In this document: piece by piece, positions 13,401 to 25,934 of the stretch
Numbering within the stretch: the first letter of the stretch is position 1
Layout: the number at the start of each line of letters is the position of its first letter
Assembly: GCA_026413225.1 (NCBI GenBank)
Contig: CM048572.1
Coordinates: 4,402,001 to 4,466,000 of the forward strand
From: Otis tarda
Taxonomy: Eukaryota > Chordata > Aves > Otidiformes > Otididae
Direction of reading: 5' to 3'
DNA: 64,000 bases
The notes under the pieces: generated by a model
Seen by the model: the letters and a program-made list of their open reading frames with translations, nothing else
Told to the model about the DNA's origin: nothing
Database searches by the model: none
Made by a program: the position numbers and the translations under genes

Positions 13401-16400
13401 AAGTTCGATGCCAGCTTCACTTCGGAGCACCTCTTTCAAGTCTTCTTCCAGGTGAGGAGTCTGGGGCTGGTGTGAAAAGGCAGAAAGAGAGCACAAGGCA
13501 GTTAAAATCTGTATGCTGGGCAGACTCATGAGTATGTCCCTCAAGGGATAATGGGGTCGGGAAGCCCACACATAAAGATGACTTATTTACTTCCCAGCTG
13601 GAAAAGATACGACAAGATTTCTGCTAGCCTGACAGATTTATAGGATCTCCAGGCATGAGCAACTGCTATCAGCTGAACCCCAGCTGTGCCATCAAGAGAC
13701 CAGCATGCACAGAAGGCCCAGGATACCAGAAACTGCCATCTCCAAAACACCCACGCTAAGAGACCTGATTCCCCAGGCATGCCTAGGCAGATTGTTTCCT
13801 TGCTTTTCCTCAAGGTCATCAGTAGCCAAGCACTGCAGCCCAATTCAAGGGGAGTTTTTGGCATTTTTAGCTGGTTTACAGAGGAGCTAAAAGTCCTGTT
13901 GCTACTTACTATGACTTGTTCCCCATGACTTAGTGGTGAACTTCTTGGTGGTCCTCTTCATCCCTCCCATCTCAGCCTGGCACTACCAAACTGTAGTTTA
14001 TGGCACAGCTGGCTCACAGCTCTGCTGAAACCTACCCCACCTCGTGTTTGCATTTGTTATGTTTCTGCCATCAGCAAGCAGAAGACCTGCCCAGTGCTTA
14101 CCAGAGGTCTAATTGGTCCGTATTTCTCCAGGGCATTTTTGAAAGGTGTGGGGGTGTGAGGTGTGTTGTCCACCACATACTTCTGATCTGGTGTGACAAA
14201 CCTGGCAGCAGAGCGTGGGAAAGACAAAGGATCAGACATGCTGTAACCCATGCAAAGTAACCCCTGTCCTTCTGAGCCCCACTACGAGCCACCTGCAGAG
14301 TCTGAAGTGGCAGCAGCAGAAGCCACCTGCGTGGCTGGACTGTTCCTGGGGTGCAGGCAGGACAAACTGGCATGGAGGAGCCTTTAGTGAGGAAAGCATC
14401 CCTCGGACATGCCAGCTAAACTGCTCCACTCTGCCAGCTACCAAGCACCCTTGTCAGAAAGCAGCGCAGCACCCTGACAGGCAACACCCAGCTCTGCGGG
14501 CCAGCGCTAGCTACTCTGCAATGCTTCTGCTGGCAGATCTGCTGAGGCTCAGCCTTGGCTTGTGACAGTCATAGCTGAACCAGGAGAAGTGCAAATGCAC
14601 TTAGAGCGGCCAAGCCAGCTCACATCACCTGGAGAGGGGAGTTGCTCTGGACCATGCCAGCCACAGAGCAGCTTTGCTAGCACAGCCAGCACCTCCCCAG
14701 TCCACCCCTTCTCACCCACCTGGGTGCCTTAGGTAACCATCATCCTGGAGCACCCCCCTCAGGTCAGGCAAAGCAGAGCGTGCAGAGCTGAAGGGATGGA
14801 TCTGAACAGCTCGTGCTGAGGAAATCAAATTCCTTCCCTGCTGGCACAGAGCTCACAGCATGGCAACGTTTCCCAGACAAAGACGTGCACAGAAGGCAAC
14901 AGCCCACCCAGCAGCTGAGCACAATGGTGGTCACTTGGCTGTGGCCCCAGTCAGCCTGGACAGTTGTTCCCTGCAGCTCAGGGAGGAGCTGTCTTTGGGA
15001 GGAAACACCGACTTAAGGAAATCCTCAGCCTGCCCTGCTCCTCTCCCAGTAGTGCCAGTAGAAGGACTGAGGGAAGTATGTTTGAATTGCATCAGACTCC
15101 TGTGTGGAAAAGGATGCTGCTCAGGTGGGGATGGGGAGGACGAGGAGGAAAGGACTTACGCTGAGTTCTTCTGGAGCAGAGGGGTCTTGTCCCTGTGCAG
15201 AGGGGTGGTGACAATCACCTTCTGACTGCACACAGGCGTGGAGGTCAGAGAGGGGTTCTCCAGTTCTAGTGTATCCTGTTTGGTCCAAAAGTTTAAGAAC
15301 TGCACAGCACAGGAAAGAAAGAAAGAGAAGACACTCAGTCTCAAGCATCCCAGCATAGTATCGCAAGACATTACTTTTTCCTAAATCTGGCAGAAAACCT
15401 GAAGTAGGGACAATCCTCCCAGAATAAGTGGCACAAGAGGGATCTGTCCTGGTGTAAACCAGGATGACTCTTACAGACCCATATACGGACACACACGTGA
15501 AAGTTGCCAGGAGGTGCCTCACACCTGTAACATCATTCACTTCCCATAAGGGATGAGCTGATATGACTACAAGTAGCTACAGGGTGGGAGAGAAGTCTCT
15601 CCTTGCACTGGAGGCCAAGGAAAATGGTGAAGGAGGTGTGATGCCACCATGTAACACAACAGCATACAATTTAGCAGATTTTGCATTGAGCTGTCTTCAG
15701 CCTAAACTGTGAGAAAATGGCAAACTGTCTCTCTCTGCTAGGATTTTACCTCACGACAGCTGTAAGTGACAACTTCACTCCTGTAAGGAACAAGGTTTGT
15801 ACCCAAGGATTTATCAGGAGAGAAGAGTGGTGCGTGTTACAGTCACTGATGGTTGAAGCTCAGCCTGAGAGGCAGGACATGTCATTTGCCTTCTTACATT
15901 CACTCCAGGCGTTCCAGCCTTTTACACTCTGCAGAGCTGCCCATTTCAGATCGCACGCTGATTTCCCGTTCTTACTGGCCTTGCATTCAAGGTCTATCTG
16001 AACCTGAGTGTCAGACTATCCTGTGGTGCTCTCCCACGTGCAACGTAACAGCAGAAATAAAGGCCTGGGATGCCAGGGTAGACACCGTCTGATCAGCTGG
16101 GAACTGTGCTGGAGAACACAGCAATGCAGCAGCCTTTGCTCTGTTTTACAGACAGAACTCCACCACACCAGTGCACAAGACAACAGTAGGTTTGAACACC
16201 GCAGTGCTCCAAGATGACGTGTGTTTGTGCCGAGACCGTATGTGCACACTGTAGGAGTCATGACAAAGGCTGAAAGATCCTGAGCCCCTTTTGCAAAGGC
16301 AAGCCCAGCAGCATTTTCCTAAGCACAGCAGCTCAGAGACGTGCACAAGGCAAGTGCTGCTGAGTCTGCCTGCACGACTGGAAATGAACAGGGTAAGCCC

Positions 16401-19400
16401 CTTTTCACTGCTGCCGCTCTGCTACCCACAGCTGGGGCAGCAACACCCTGGGGACAGAAGCACCGTGCTCTCCAGCAATCCTGAAGCTGGCAGGCATGTA
16501 CACCTGCGCAGTGGTGCTCCTTCCTAACAAATAGCACATGCCGTGCCCTTCACACAGGGCAGCTGGGCTTCGCCGACACTGCAGGCGCTCCCAGGGGCAG
16601 ACACAGGCTGCTGCTCCCACATGAAGGGCAGCGCTGAAGACAAGCAGTGCCAGAACCCAGCTCTGTGCCTTGTCTGGGCAGAGACACACCTTGTGTGCTG
16701 GCACTGCCTCATTCAGGGGAGGAGAAACACAAAGCTGGCAGAGCTGATGGGAATACATGGCATTAAGGCAAGTAGCCAGAACATTAAGATGCTTATTTGC
16801 TCACAACCAAGCCCAAGCAGAGGAGCACAGACCAGGCTCTGCCATTGCTCCATACCTGAGATGGAGAGAAGGGCAGTGTCTTGACAGGGGTGCTCTTGGG
16901 CGTCATGCTGTTGCAGGAGTCAAGGAAGGAAAGGCTTGTGCTGGTGGCGTTCTCCGTCACGGGGGAGAGAGAGATCTTCCTCTTCTTCTGCCTCTTCAGC
17001 ACAGAAGGCGGCGTGCCAAAGCTCACCTCTGCGTGCGGAGAGATGGGGATGAGCTCCCCCTTGCTGCTCTTGCTCAGGTCAGAGATGGTGTGGCCATCCA
17101 GGCGGTACTCGGTCACGTTGGGCAGGGACGTGGTTGGCTTGCTGGGGGTTTGCCTCACGGGGCTGTTGCTGCTGCTGCTGCCGCCAGCGGAGGGTTCCTC
17201 AGGCAGGTCAAACTGGGTCAGGTCACACCACCCATCTGGGTCCTGCACACAAGCAAAACCATCAGAGGCAGCCCAGGAAAGAAAGGTGGTGCAGATGTGG
17301 AGATAACTGGGAGGTGAAATAAGTGGGTGTGTGAGATTGCACTGGCTTTTTCAAGGAGCCTGCCTAGAAGAGAGCCCAAGCCCTCCTCCTCCTCTCTGCT
17401 GCCAGCACAGCTGAGAACCACACCGGGGAAGTGACCCAGCTGAAAGCTGCTGCTTGTGTTTAGGGCAGATTTTGGTTGGTTTTCCAGTTCAGTTCACAGC
17501 ACAGCTGCACAAACAGCTGCACCCCCACACAGAGGGGACAAAACAAGCAGCTGGGGACAGGGGCTGGCTGAAGCACCTGTCTCCCAAACCAAAGCACAGC
17601 CTTGGTCACGGCAATATAGCCGGACACAGGGCTCTGCTGTAACGCCCAGTACTGGAAGCGGATTAAAAATAACTAGACCAGTTCAGAGACCAGCTGCCTC
17701 ACAGCTCAACCCACCCATACCCAAAGTACCACACAAGCAGGCCCCTAAGGGCCGGATGGGCCTTAAACCCTGGGCACAGACTCTCTGCCCTCTATACACA
17801 TGCAAAGTAGATACTTCACAGATAATCAGCTCGTAGCCTCCTCAGGCAGGGCGGGGGCTGCGGTGACATTGCCCTCTGATGGCAAAGTGCTCTGTCCATG
17901 AGCATGGGCCTGAACTGTTAAGAAAGGGAGAGCTGAGGACTCTCTGGCTGATAAAGGAGGGCTTGAGATCAGGTTTGCCAGCACCCACAGCCTCCCACAC
18001 CAGCAGAGCCCATCCATAAGGACACCGACCTGGGGGAAGGTGCAAGCCCAGAGCAATACAGGCAGGTGTGGAAAGACGGGATTGCCCACGGTGATGAGCA
18101 CAGTGATTCCCGAAGTTCACTCAAGGGACAAGCATGGGGATCAGTGTCCCTACATTAGCTAGAGTGGCAAGAGTCTGTTACTTACAGATTCAATCATGTC
18201 CAGAGCTTCATTGAAGGCTGGCACAGATGTTGGGTACAAATAGTTGGCAGATTCGACAACCCATTTGTACGGTGATGTGACAAATGAAGAGGGATCCTCA
18301 GGCACCGCATCATCTGAGGTCCCCTCAGCATTATGCTCTGGCAGTTCAACGGCTGGCAGCTCCGAGGGTAACTCCTGCACGCCTGTCACTTCCTCATCGC
18401 TGACATCCTCTTCCTTTATTTCAGAAACATTGGCTGGCCTGTTTGGCAGGACGGTCTTTGCACATAAAACAAACAAAGCCCCGCCATTAGTAGAAACCAA
18501 GGGAACAAAGTCAAGTCCTGGGGACAAAAAGCAAGGGTGCCTAGACACATTCAGCTCTGCCCGCTCTGCCACCTGGCATTCAGTTTGTTTCACATCCCCA
18601 TTCTCCCTCTCTGCTCTGTCCCACGCATCATCTGAGCAGGAGTCCACGCCACACAACGAGCACAGGACTCTTTAATTGAAGATTTCACTTAACCGTGTCC
18701 CAGGAGAAGGCTGAGCAGGTAGCACTATTCTGCATTTCCTACTTTCCAAGAGCCTGCCTTTGAAGACTACATGTTTTCTTCATGAAAAAAAAGGAAAGGA
18801 ACACAACACAACACCTTTTCACCACACTCTCCACACTAGCTGGAGCAGCCTCCTTCAGTCTCCAAGCCAGACCTGACGCTGGGATTGGCAAGACAGCAGC
18901 ACTAGCAGGCCACTGTCCTCCGCCCGGATAACACACTCGAGCTCACATTACACCTCTGTCTCCTGGAGGGAGAGACTTCCCAAAAGTCAGTCTCTTGGAG
19001 AAGGCACAGACTGTCTAAGTAGGCACAAGGCTGTAGCAAAGGCACCATGAGAGGCAGCAGAAGGGTAGATGAGCAGCTCTGAGATGCATTAGCAGAGCAG
19101 GAGACTGACCCAGCTGCCTGCTGCAAACGTGCTGGTGCAGTACCTGGCTCTCAGCTCTCGTTTGGCTCTGGCTCTCCTTGTCATCCACCTCCACAAGCAA
19201 GTACAACAACTTGGACTCCTTAGTTTCATTGAGAAAGCCTCCTGTGTCCACCTTCCGCTTGATGGTGGAATTCCAGTGATTCTTCACAGCGTTGTCAGTC
19301 CTGCAGAGAAGCAGAAGGAAACACAAATCACCATTTACAGCAGCTTTAAAGCACAGCTAACAGCTCCTACGTGCTCTCCAGCTCTGTCCTGTGAGCCCAA

Positions 19401-22400
19401 CCCATGGATCTCCACAGGCCACCCAGCTGTGAAGGCAACAGTGAGCAAAGAGGTCCTACCTCCCAGGCAGCAGCTTGGCAATCTCTGCCCAACGATTCCC
19501 CAGGACCTTGTGGGCCTCAAAAATGATGCGATCCTCCTCCTCTGTCCACGAGGACTTCTTCACCTCAGGGTTCAGGTGATTATGCCAGCGTTCCCGGCAC
19601 TGCTTCCCTAACCGCCCTTTCAGGTGCTTGGCTATCAGGGTCCATTGTTTGGTGCCATATTTTTTTACCAGTTCAATTACCTTTGAAGAGAGCGAGAGAG
19701 AAATAAGGAAATGGAATAAAGGAGGGCAAGGTCAATACAGTCACCTTCAGGCTTTGTTCTTCACCTCTCTTGGAACCAGGTAAGGGCAGACAGAGAAACT
19801 CTCTTACAAGGAAAAGCTGGAGGGATCCAGAACTGACAATCGGGTGTACCAACACTCATGAGAGCAACAATTCAGCTGTTTCCATGCAGAAATTTTGCCA
19901 CATGGCACCTCTGAATGCAGATAACCAGTCAGAGAAGATAGGGTGGCGATGGCAGGTGGACCGGGGAAGAAGGGCTCAGATTTAGAAACACATGCCCATT
20001 GCTGAGCAAGGGCCAGGTCCCACATGCTCCAAGGCTCCTCTGCCCTCCCTCCCTCCTGTGGAGGACCTGGGCACATGACAGCAGTCCCCATCAGCTCTGC
20101 GCTGTCTACCCACTGGTTCAGAGGCACAACTTTTTGGTGTGCTACACACACTAAGAACGTGCCAGGGCTGCAGCTCCAGGCCCCACTAGCACAGTGAGAT
20201 GTCCATGGCATAAACGAGCCAGATTCACTTAAGAGCCATCCACTTTGCCACCTCCCCTTCACCCAGGGCTTTGTCCTTTCCACCTGAGGCTCAATACAAA
20301 TGCTTTTGGGCACGAAATCTGTTCCAAGTCCCTGCGATACGTTCATGGCACAGTCAGGACGAAACAATCTACTGCCTGAAATGCTCAGCCCGTCAAAATC
20401 TTAGGAGGCTGGAGGATTCTCAAAAAGCATTTCCAACCTGGCCACCTGCGCTCAGATGAAAGGTGCAGGTGCAGTGATGCTCACAGCACTCTTAGCCCAT
20501 AACAAATGTCCCTACTGCAGAGTCTTGACCATCAAGCACAGAAAAACGGACTAAAGACACCAAACAGGCACAGGCCAAGAAGCAATGTGCAGTATCAGGA
20601 AGAGAAAGCTGGAGCCCAGTCTGGCCAGCACAGGCAGGCTTGCAGAGTCAGGTCATGTAAAGGGAAGGGGAAAGCAGGCACAACTGCGCTGCTGTAGGAA
20701 GGTGGAAGGACATAATGAGGAGCTTCCTCAGGACATGCTTGACTTAACACACAGATGGGAGGCAAAAGGCAAGTCTATAATGGGACCAAAATAGAAAAAA
20801 AAAAAAAAATAATGAGGTAGCAGAAGTGTTACATAGAATCTGACAAACCAGGACATTTTGTATCAGAAAAATCTTCACAGAAGTTGGAATTTGTTCCAGC
20901 TTTTCTTAAGCACATCAAGATGACGAGTCTGAGCCAGCCCGCCTCAGCTCACTCTGAAATCAGCAGAGAAACAGGCTCACAGAAGTCATGATTCAACTAG
21001 CCAGCCTCAGACACCCACTTCGGGCTGCCCACTGCACAGGAAATGTCAGTTTTATTTTCTCTTGGGCGCAACATGGCCAGGTCAAGCGGAGATCTGTCAG
21101 CAGGTAGATGAACTAAATCCCTTTTCTGCTCTCTCCTTTGGCAGCTAAATGTAGAAGTACTGTATGAAAGGGAGGTGGTGTGCAGTTGAGGAGGCCTAGA
21201 CTTGCTTCTGTTCCTCATGACCACAGCTGCATTAGCCTGCTCAAAACAGGTCAGAGTGATGCTCTCACAGGTATCCACCACGGGAAAGAATTACCCACAG
21301 TTTAGAAAAAGATCCAAGAGTCTGAAATCTCCATCCTCTCAGCAGAGTCACAGTCCAACACTCCCGGCCCTGACTTACCTTTTGGTCTTCCTCTTTGGTC
21401 CAAGGGCCCTTAACCAAGTCCGGATTCAACACTCTCAGCCACCGGTACTGACACTGCTGATCGCTGCGGTTCTAGGAAAAGGAATGAGAACAGCCACGCG
21501 TTAGACCAGAGGCTCCAGAAGCCCCAACAACAACAGCGGTCCCCACACAACCAGGCTGTCCCACAGAAAATCCACAGAAGCACATGGAGAATACAGACTA
21601 TGACTGGGGCACTGGGCGTGGAAAAAGGGAACAGGAATCTCAGTTCCTCATCCCAGCTCCAACAGACTCGCCCGTTAAAGTCCTCTATCCAAGAAGGATG
21701 TCGCCCTGCCCTGAAGGAGCACCGTTTCACAGCCTGGAGCTGCAGCCACAGAACAGAGTCCCACAGTGCAAGGTGCTGCACACACAGACAATCAGTGCAG
21801 TGAGCGCAAGAAGCAACATGCAAACACCACGATTCCCAGCTGGGCAAGGTGTCACTTACAGGAAAGTGACTGGCCAGGAACTTCCAGTCATTCTGCCCGT
21901 AATGTCTTACTAACATCTTCAGCTGCTCATCCTGCAAAGAACAAAGACATCCATGCTGAGAGAACACATGCCACAGGCACCCCTGGGGTGACAGCATCAA
22001 GAGAACAAGCTAGATATTTTGAACTGTCACGTTTTTTTTGGCATTCTGCGTTCAGGGGAGGAAGGCAGCTCACACTATCTCTTAGCAGCACTCCAGTGCA
22101 TGGAGCCCAACTGCAACAGACCATTTGGTTCTGGAGTCTGTACTAGGGTGAGCTCATACAGTGAGTACAAAACAAGAGCTCAGCTCTGTCCTAGTATGGT
22201 CTGCTTCAAACCCTGTGGTCAAGGATTTTATCCAGCCCCAGTACACCCTGACCAGACAGTCCACCTCCCAGCTCAGCCACCACTTTGGCCTGGCCAAGAA
22301 AGCTGACCGGATAAAGTGTATCACTACCAGCCCAGTAATCTACTGGCCTTTGGTGCTACTGGGATCTACAGCATTTCTTTCATGAACTCTGCTGTAGTCC

Positions 22401-23821
22401 AGGTTTGACGACTTTTACAGATCACAAAAAGCCAGCTATAGGTGTCCTTGCCTGTGCACTCTGGCTGGGCAAACAGAGGCAGGAAATAATTCCCTGTCCA
22501 ATACAAGCCCAAGGCTTTGATCTCTGCACAAAGCCATCTTACTCAGTTCAGATCCCAGGGGAGACAGAACATCTTGTAGTTTTCAAACAGAAAAAAAGAT
22601 GATGGAGGAACTGGGAGGAGGGAAGAGAATACCCCAACTAATTTCAGGCTCTCGGCCAGGATGACTAAGACATGATACCAGCAGTCTCAATGCTCCCTGC
22701 TTTTGCTACAGAAAAGGGAGGACATTTCCACTGCATGATTCAGCTTGCTGGAGGCCTCAGCCATCCTCTGGAACCCCTCTTTGCTCACAATAGTGTTGCA
22801 GGCTGCAGATGCTTCACATGCTTTAGCTAAAGTGGACAGAGCTCTTGCTCTCCAGGCTACACTTCAAACTCCCCTGAACCTCCTACCCTCATTAAGACTT
22901 CAAATCACACCAGCAAAACAGACACAAGGTTTTCTCTAGCAAGAAGACACGAGGTGGTGTCATGGCCACTGGGAGATGGCTGGGGTGGAGCCACCCAAGC
23001 CCCAGGTGCCATGCCAGAGGTCACTCCAAAGCACCTGCTCTCAGCAAGCACCAGGCTCTCACTCACCTCTTCTTGCGTCCACTTGACTTTACACCTGCCA
23101 TCCCGCTGCTCCGGCACATCCGAGTCCGTATCCTGGCAATGCAGCTCATCCTGGTCCTCACTAAAGGGATGGATAAAGGAAGACTGTAATTTCTACCTCT
23201 GAAACGCAGCAGGAGGAGGAACTTTCCCCACACAGGGCAGAGCTCCAGACCCAGCACCAAACCCTGACACCCCACAGCCATTCACTCAGACACCCCAGGC
23301 TTAAAGGGGTCCCTGGCACGCCCTAGCAATTTTTACGCTGCAGAGAGCAGGTGAAGGAGCATTCCTCTTATTTCTGCCCCCTTCAGACCCTCTGGGACGG
23401 CTTTGTGCCTCGGGACCGGCACCATTTCCCCTCGTTACAGCTCACCGGCCTCCCGATTGCCGGGGACAAGAGAAGGGAGGCGAGAAGCAGCCAGCCAGCG
23501 CGGGAGAGTGGCCGCAAAGGGCTCCGCACATCACCCACCCGGACCCCCAGGCCTGCCCTCCCACCCCCCTGCTCCCGAGCAGGCAAAGCCAGGCCCGCGC
23601 CCAGCTCCCGGGGGAGCCGAGCGGAGCCTTTGAGCGGGGCCCGCCGAGCCCGGCCCCGCTGGAGAGCGGGAACGGCCAGAGCGGGAACCGGCCGTGCGGC
23701 GAAGAAGAGCCTTCCGAGGGATCCCCGCATTCCCCCTTCCCCCCGCACCGCCCCGGCGGAGCCGGCACGGCGAGCCCGGCGGCGGCGGGGGCCGCACTCA
23801 CCCGCGGCTGCGGCGCGCCAT
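10444..23821 (-). CDS. MYBL2: MYBL2 (B-Myb) transcription factor, 14 coding exons
   Basis: B-Myb binds Myb-site DNA and, with MuvB, activates G2/M genes in the nucleus. Coding exons in transcript order are 23802-23821, 23067-23160, 21860-21931, 21379-21471, 19460-19680, 19144-19300, 18186-18455, 16856-17242, 15160-15299, 14102-14201, 13353-13466, 12709-12825, 12325-12471 and 10444-10572. All have GT-AG borders and agreeing phases, totalling 2061 nt and 686 codons (human has 700). Three Myb repeats show all nine tryptophans (34/54/73, 86/106/125, 138/157/176). Further on are the conserved PYKWVVE block, [26 protein letters not shown]-type TP sites (TPHTPTPF), [20 protein letters not shown] and the C-terminal MuvB-binding helix around [13 protein letters not shown] (662-674), ending TSRTLILS. 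The start is the ATG giving MARRSRG. The frame is intact. A Ser-rich run (GGSSSSNS, about 329-336) is unlike human. The acceptor of the seventh exon (18455) is the least certain border. Confidence 0.97.
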
Positions 23822-23840
23822 GGCGGGGCCGGGCGGCGGC

Positions 23841-23860
23841 ACTTTCCTATCTCGCGCCAA
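23841..23860 (-). promoter_or_regulatory. E2F site with downstream repressor-like motif
   Basis: On the minus strand the sequence is TTGGCGCGAGATAGGAAAGT, starting about 40 bp and ending 20 bp upstream of the MYBL2 ATG. The first nine bases fit an E2F site. The GATAGGAAAGT that follows resembles the downstream repression element described next to the E2F site of mammalian B-myb promoters, which keeps the gene silent in G0/G1. The match to the mammalian element is from memory and needs an alignment. Confidence 0.7.
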
Positions 23861-23890
23861 CGGCGGGCGCCCCCTGCGCGGGGCCGGGCC

Positions 23891-23900
23891 GCGCATGCGC
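23891..23900. promoter_or_regulatory. NRF1-type site
   Basis: Palindrome gcgcatgcgc in the MYBL2 CpG island, fitting the NRF1 consensus core. A similar core occurs in the IFT52 promoter at 41960-41969. Confidence 0.55.
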
Positions 23901-23997
23901 GCTGCCGCCTCCCGCCCGCACAAAGAGGCGCGCGCGCGCTGGAGGCCTCCCGCCCGGCCGCCCCGCCCCCGGGGAAGCCCCCGCGGCCCCGAGTTCG

Positions 23998-24018
23998 CCC
24001 CCCCCCCCCCCCCCCCCC
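23998..24018. repeat. C21 homopolymer
   Basis: Twenty-one consecutive C residues lie upstream of the MYBL2 promoter. Such runs are prone to length change and to sequencing error, and the G-rich strand may fold as a quadruplex. Confidence 0.85.
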
Positions 24019-24915
24019 ACCTCGGGTCACCTCTACCCCTCCCCAAACCACTGCAGCCCCCCTGGGTACGCGGCTCTAGGCGGGCTTGGGGTGCGCTGAC
24101 AACCCCCCCCCCCCAGGAAGGAGTTGGCTTCTGCCGTGTCACCGCTGTGGTCACCTCAGGCCACAGGCGGCCATGGGACACGGGACCCCCGGCAGCCGCC
24201 TCCTATCAAAATGGGGAGAGAAAAAAAAATAAAAAAAAGCACATTAAGCTCAGCCACCTTCGCCAGGTTGCTTTTGCAGCGCCCCTGGCTCCCGGGGTGC
24301 GCTATGGGGTCCCCGGAGCACAGGGGACATAGCACTTCCAGGGGTCCACGGGGTCTGGCGCTTCCTAAAAGAGAAGGGAAATCGGTCAGGAGAGGAGAGA
24401 AATCGCTGAAGAGAAGGGAAAGTGCTGAAGCTCAGCTCTTCCCCGCGGCCGGGCAGCGGCACTGTCACACCGCGCACGAAAAGCGGGACAGAAAAATCAG
24501 CAGGAGCAGCCAGCGCGGTGACAGCTGTCCTGGCCACCCCGGGACACTGTACACCTGCACCCCGCGCTCCTCCTGTCCTCCACACACACCTGCCGCTGCC
24601 CACACATCTGTAGCACCCGCCTTCAGCCCACGCGTGCGCCTGGTCAGCGTTTCACAGCAAACACCACGAAACTCAAGAGATGTCACCGTGTTGGGGACCA
24701 TCCCTGAGCGCTGTGTCCAGGCAGGAAGGCTCCGTGCCTCATCATCCTCCTGCAGCAGAGGAGCACGGCTCCCGCAAACACCCTTCTGCTCGCCGGGGCT
24801 GCCCGCTGACGGGCTACAAACACAGCCCAGCCCTCACAGGACCCGGTTTACCTTCAGTCACTGCCCCACGCTTAAAGAGAAGCAAACAAAAACCCCTCCC
24901 TCTCCCAAACTAGCT

Positions 24916-24959
24916 TAATTAGGAAATTAGCCTGCTAATTAATTACCGCAGCTATAAAA
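24916..24959 (+). promoter_or_regulatory. candidate TATA promoter with clustered TAATTA sites
   Basis: TATAAAA at 24953-24959 follows three TAATTA homeodomain-type cores at 24916-24921, 24936-24941 and 24940-24945. A start site 25-30 bp downstream would fall near 24980-24985, giving a short first exon that ends in a perfect GTAAGT donor at 25029. It would drive the unrecognised plus-strand gene, divergent from MYBL2. Confidence 0.45.
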
Positions 24960-24982
24960 CTGCTGTAAGTAATACTGGCAAA

Positions 24983-25028
24983 AAAAAAAGGATCAAGATC
25001 TTGAGGGAGGTCTCTTGAGGAGCTGAAG
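24983..25028 (+). other. candidate 5' UTR exon of unrecognised gene
   Basis: Predicted non-coding first exon running from the TATA-positioned start (approximate) to the donor gaag|gtaagtag at 25028/25029. It contains no ATG. The partner acceptor is tctgacag|gg at 25888/25889. This is inferred from signals only. Confidence 0.35.
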
Positions 25029-25934
25029 GTAAGTAGTGCTTTTTAGTCTATCCCTCTAAATATGTATTTTCTATTTCCCTAGTATTTTTCACACACTAAT
25101 TTACACAAATTGTCTTTAAAGGAAAAAGTACTTTAGCCTCTTAAGGACTTTCCCTCCTAGACTGACCACCTAGGCCCTCTTTACAGTAAATTCAGGAGCT
25201 CTTTATCTTTACTTTTAATACATCAAATGTAAAAGTGGTTTCAGACCACAATAGCTGCCTTCCCTGACCTGATCCCTCTGCCTGAGGAGCAGAAGGCAGG
25301 GACACGCAGGACGAGACCTGCGAGGAGGGCCTGTCCCTGAGGACCCTCCCTTGGTGCCCTGTGTGGGCTGTGGGACCCCACAAGTCTGTGAGTGGGGGTT
25401 ACCCTGTGAGGGACTAAAGATGAGAACTGCTCCTCAGCCTCTCCCATCCTAACCTAGCCTGGTTGTAGTGCCTCCCTCACAAAGGACTCAATTCTAACTG
25501 GGGTTAGTGGCCCTCTGACTTGAGGATAAAGTGTCTCATCTCTGGGGAAAACCAGCTCCATCTCAGTACCACTAACAGATGGATAGGTTCACGGACAGTC
25601 TACGCCCTGTACAAAGCCAAGAGTGGTGGTATGCAGGCAGAGGCTGAATAAATACAAGTCTAGGGAGGGTCCATGATGACCTCCAAGCAATAAACAGGCT
25701 GTGGTGCAATTACATTGCTCTAGAAGACAATGACAGGCTGGATGCCCACCTACCTGCCCTGCACCCCGCACAGCTCCTCGCTCCCCTGAGCAAGCCTGAG
25801 GCAGGATTTTGCAGAGAGCAGCACTGCTACTCTAACTCCACAACTTGCTAGTGAGCAGTAATTAACAGTAACACGTTTATTCTGACAGGGACGTCCTGAT
25901 CTCCATAAACCTGACAGCAGTGGGATTCTGCACC

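Larger units (their letters stand above)
23450..24115 (-). promoter_or_regulatory. MYBL2: MYBL2 CpG-island promoter
   Basis: A dense run of CpG and GC-box-like sequence surrounds the MYBL2 start codon at 23819-23821. It includes an E2F-type element at 23841-23860 and an NRF1-type palindrome (gcgcatgcgc) at 23891-23900. A 21-base C homopolymer lies at 23998-24018. The long open frames on both strands in this interval are a by-product of GC-rich composition. Confidence 0.85.

Noticed and set aside
16757..17317. Plus-strand frames of 141-186 codons
   Set aside because: Antisense shadows of the large eighth MYBL2 coding exon (16856-17242).
23383..24332. Frames over 200 codons on both strands, rich in Arg, Pro and Gly
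   Set aside because: Stop-poor because of the CpG island; they overlap the MYBL2 promoter and first exon on both strands and show no conserved motif.
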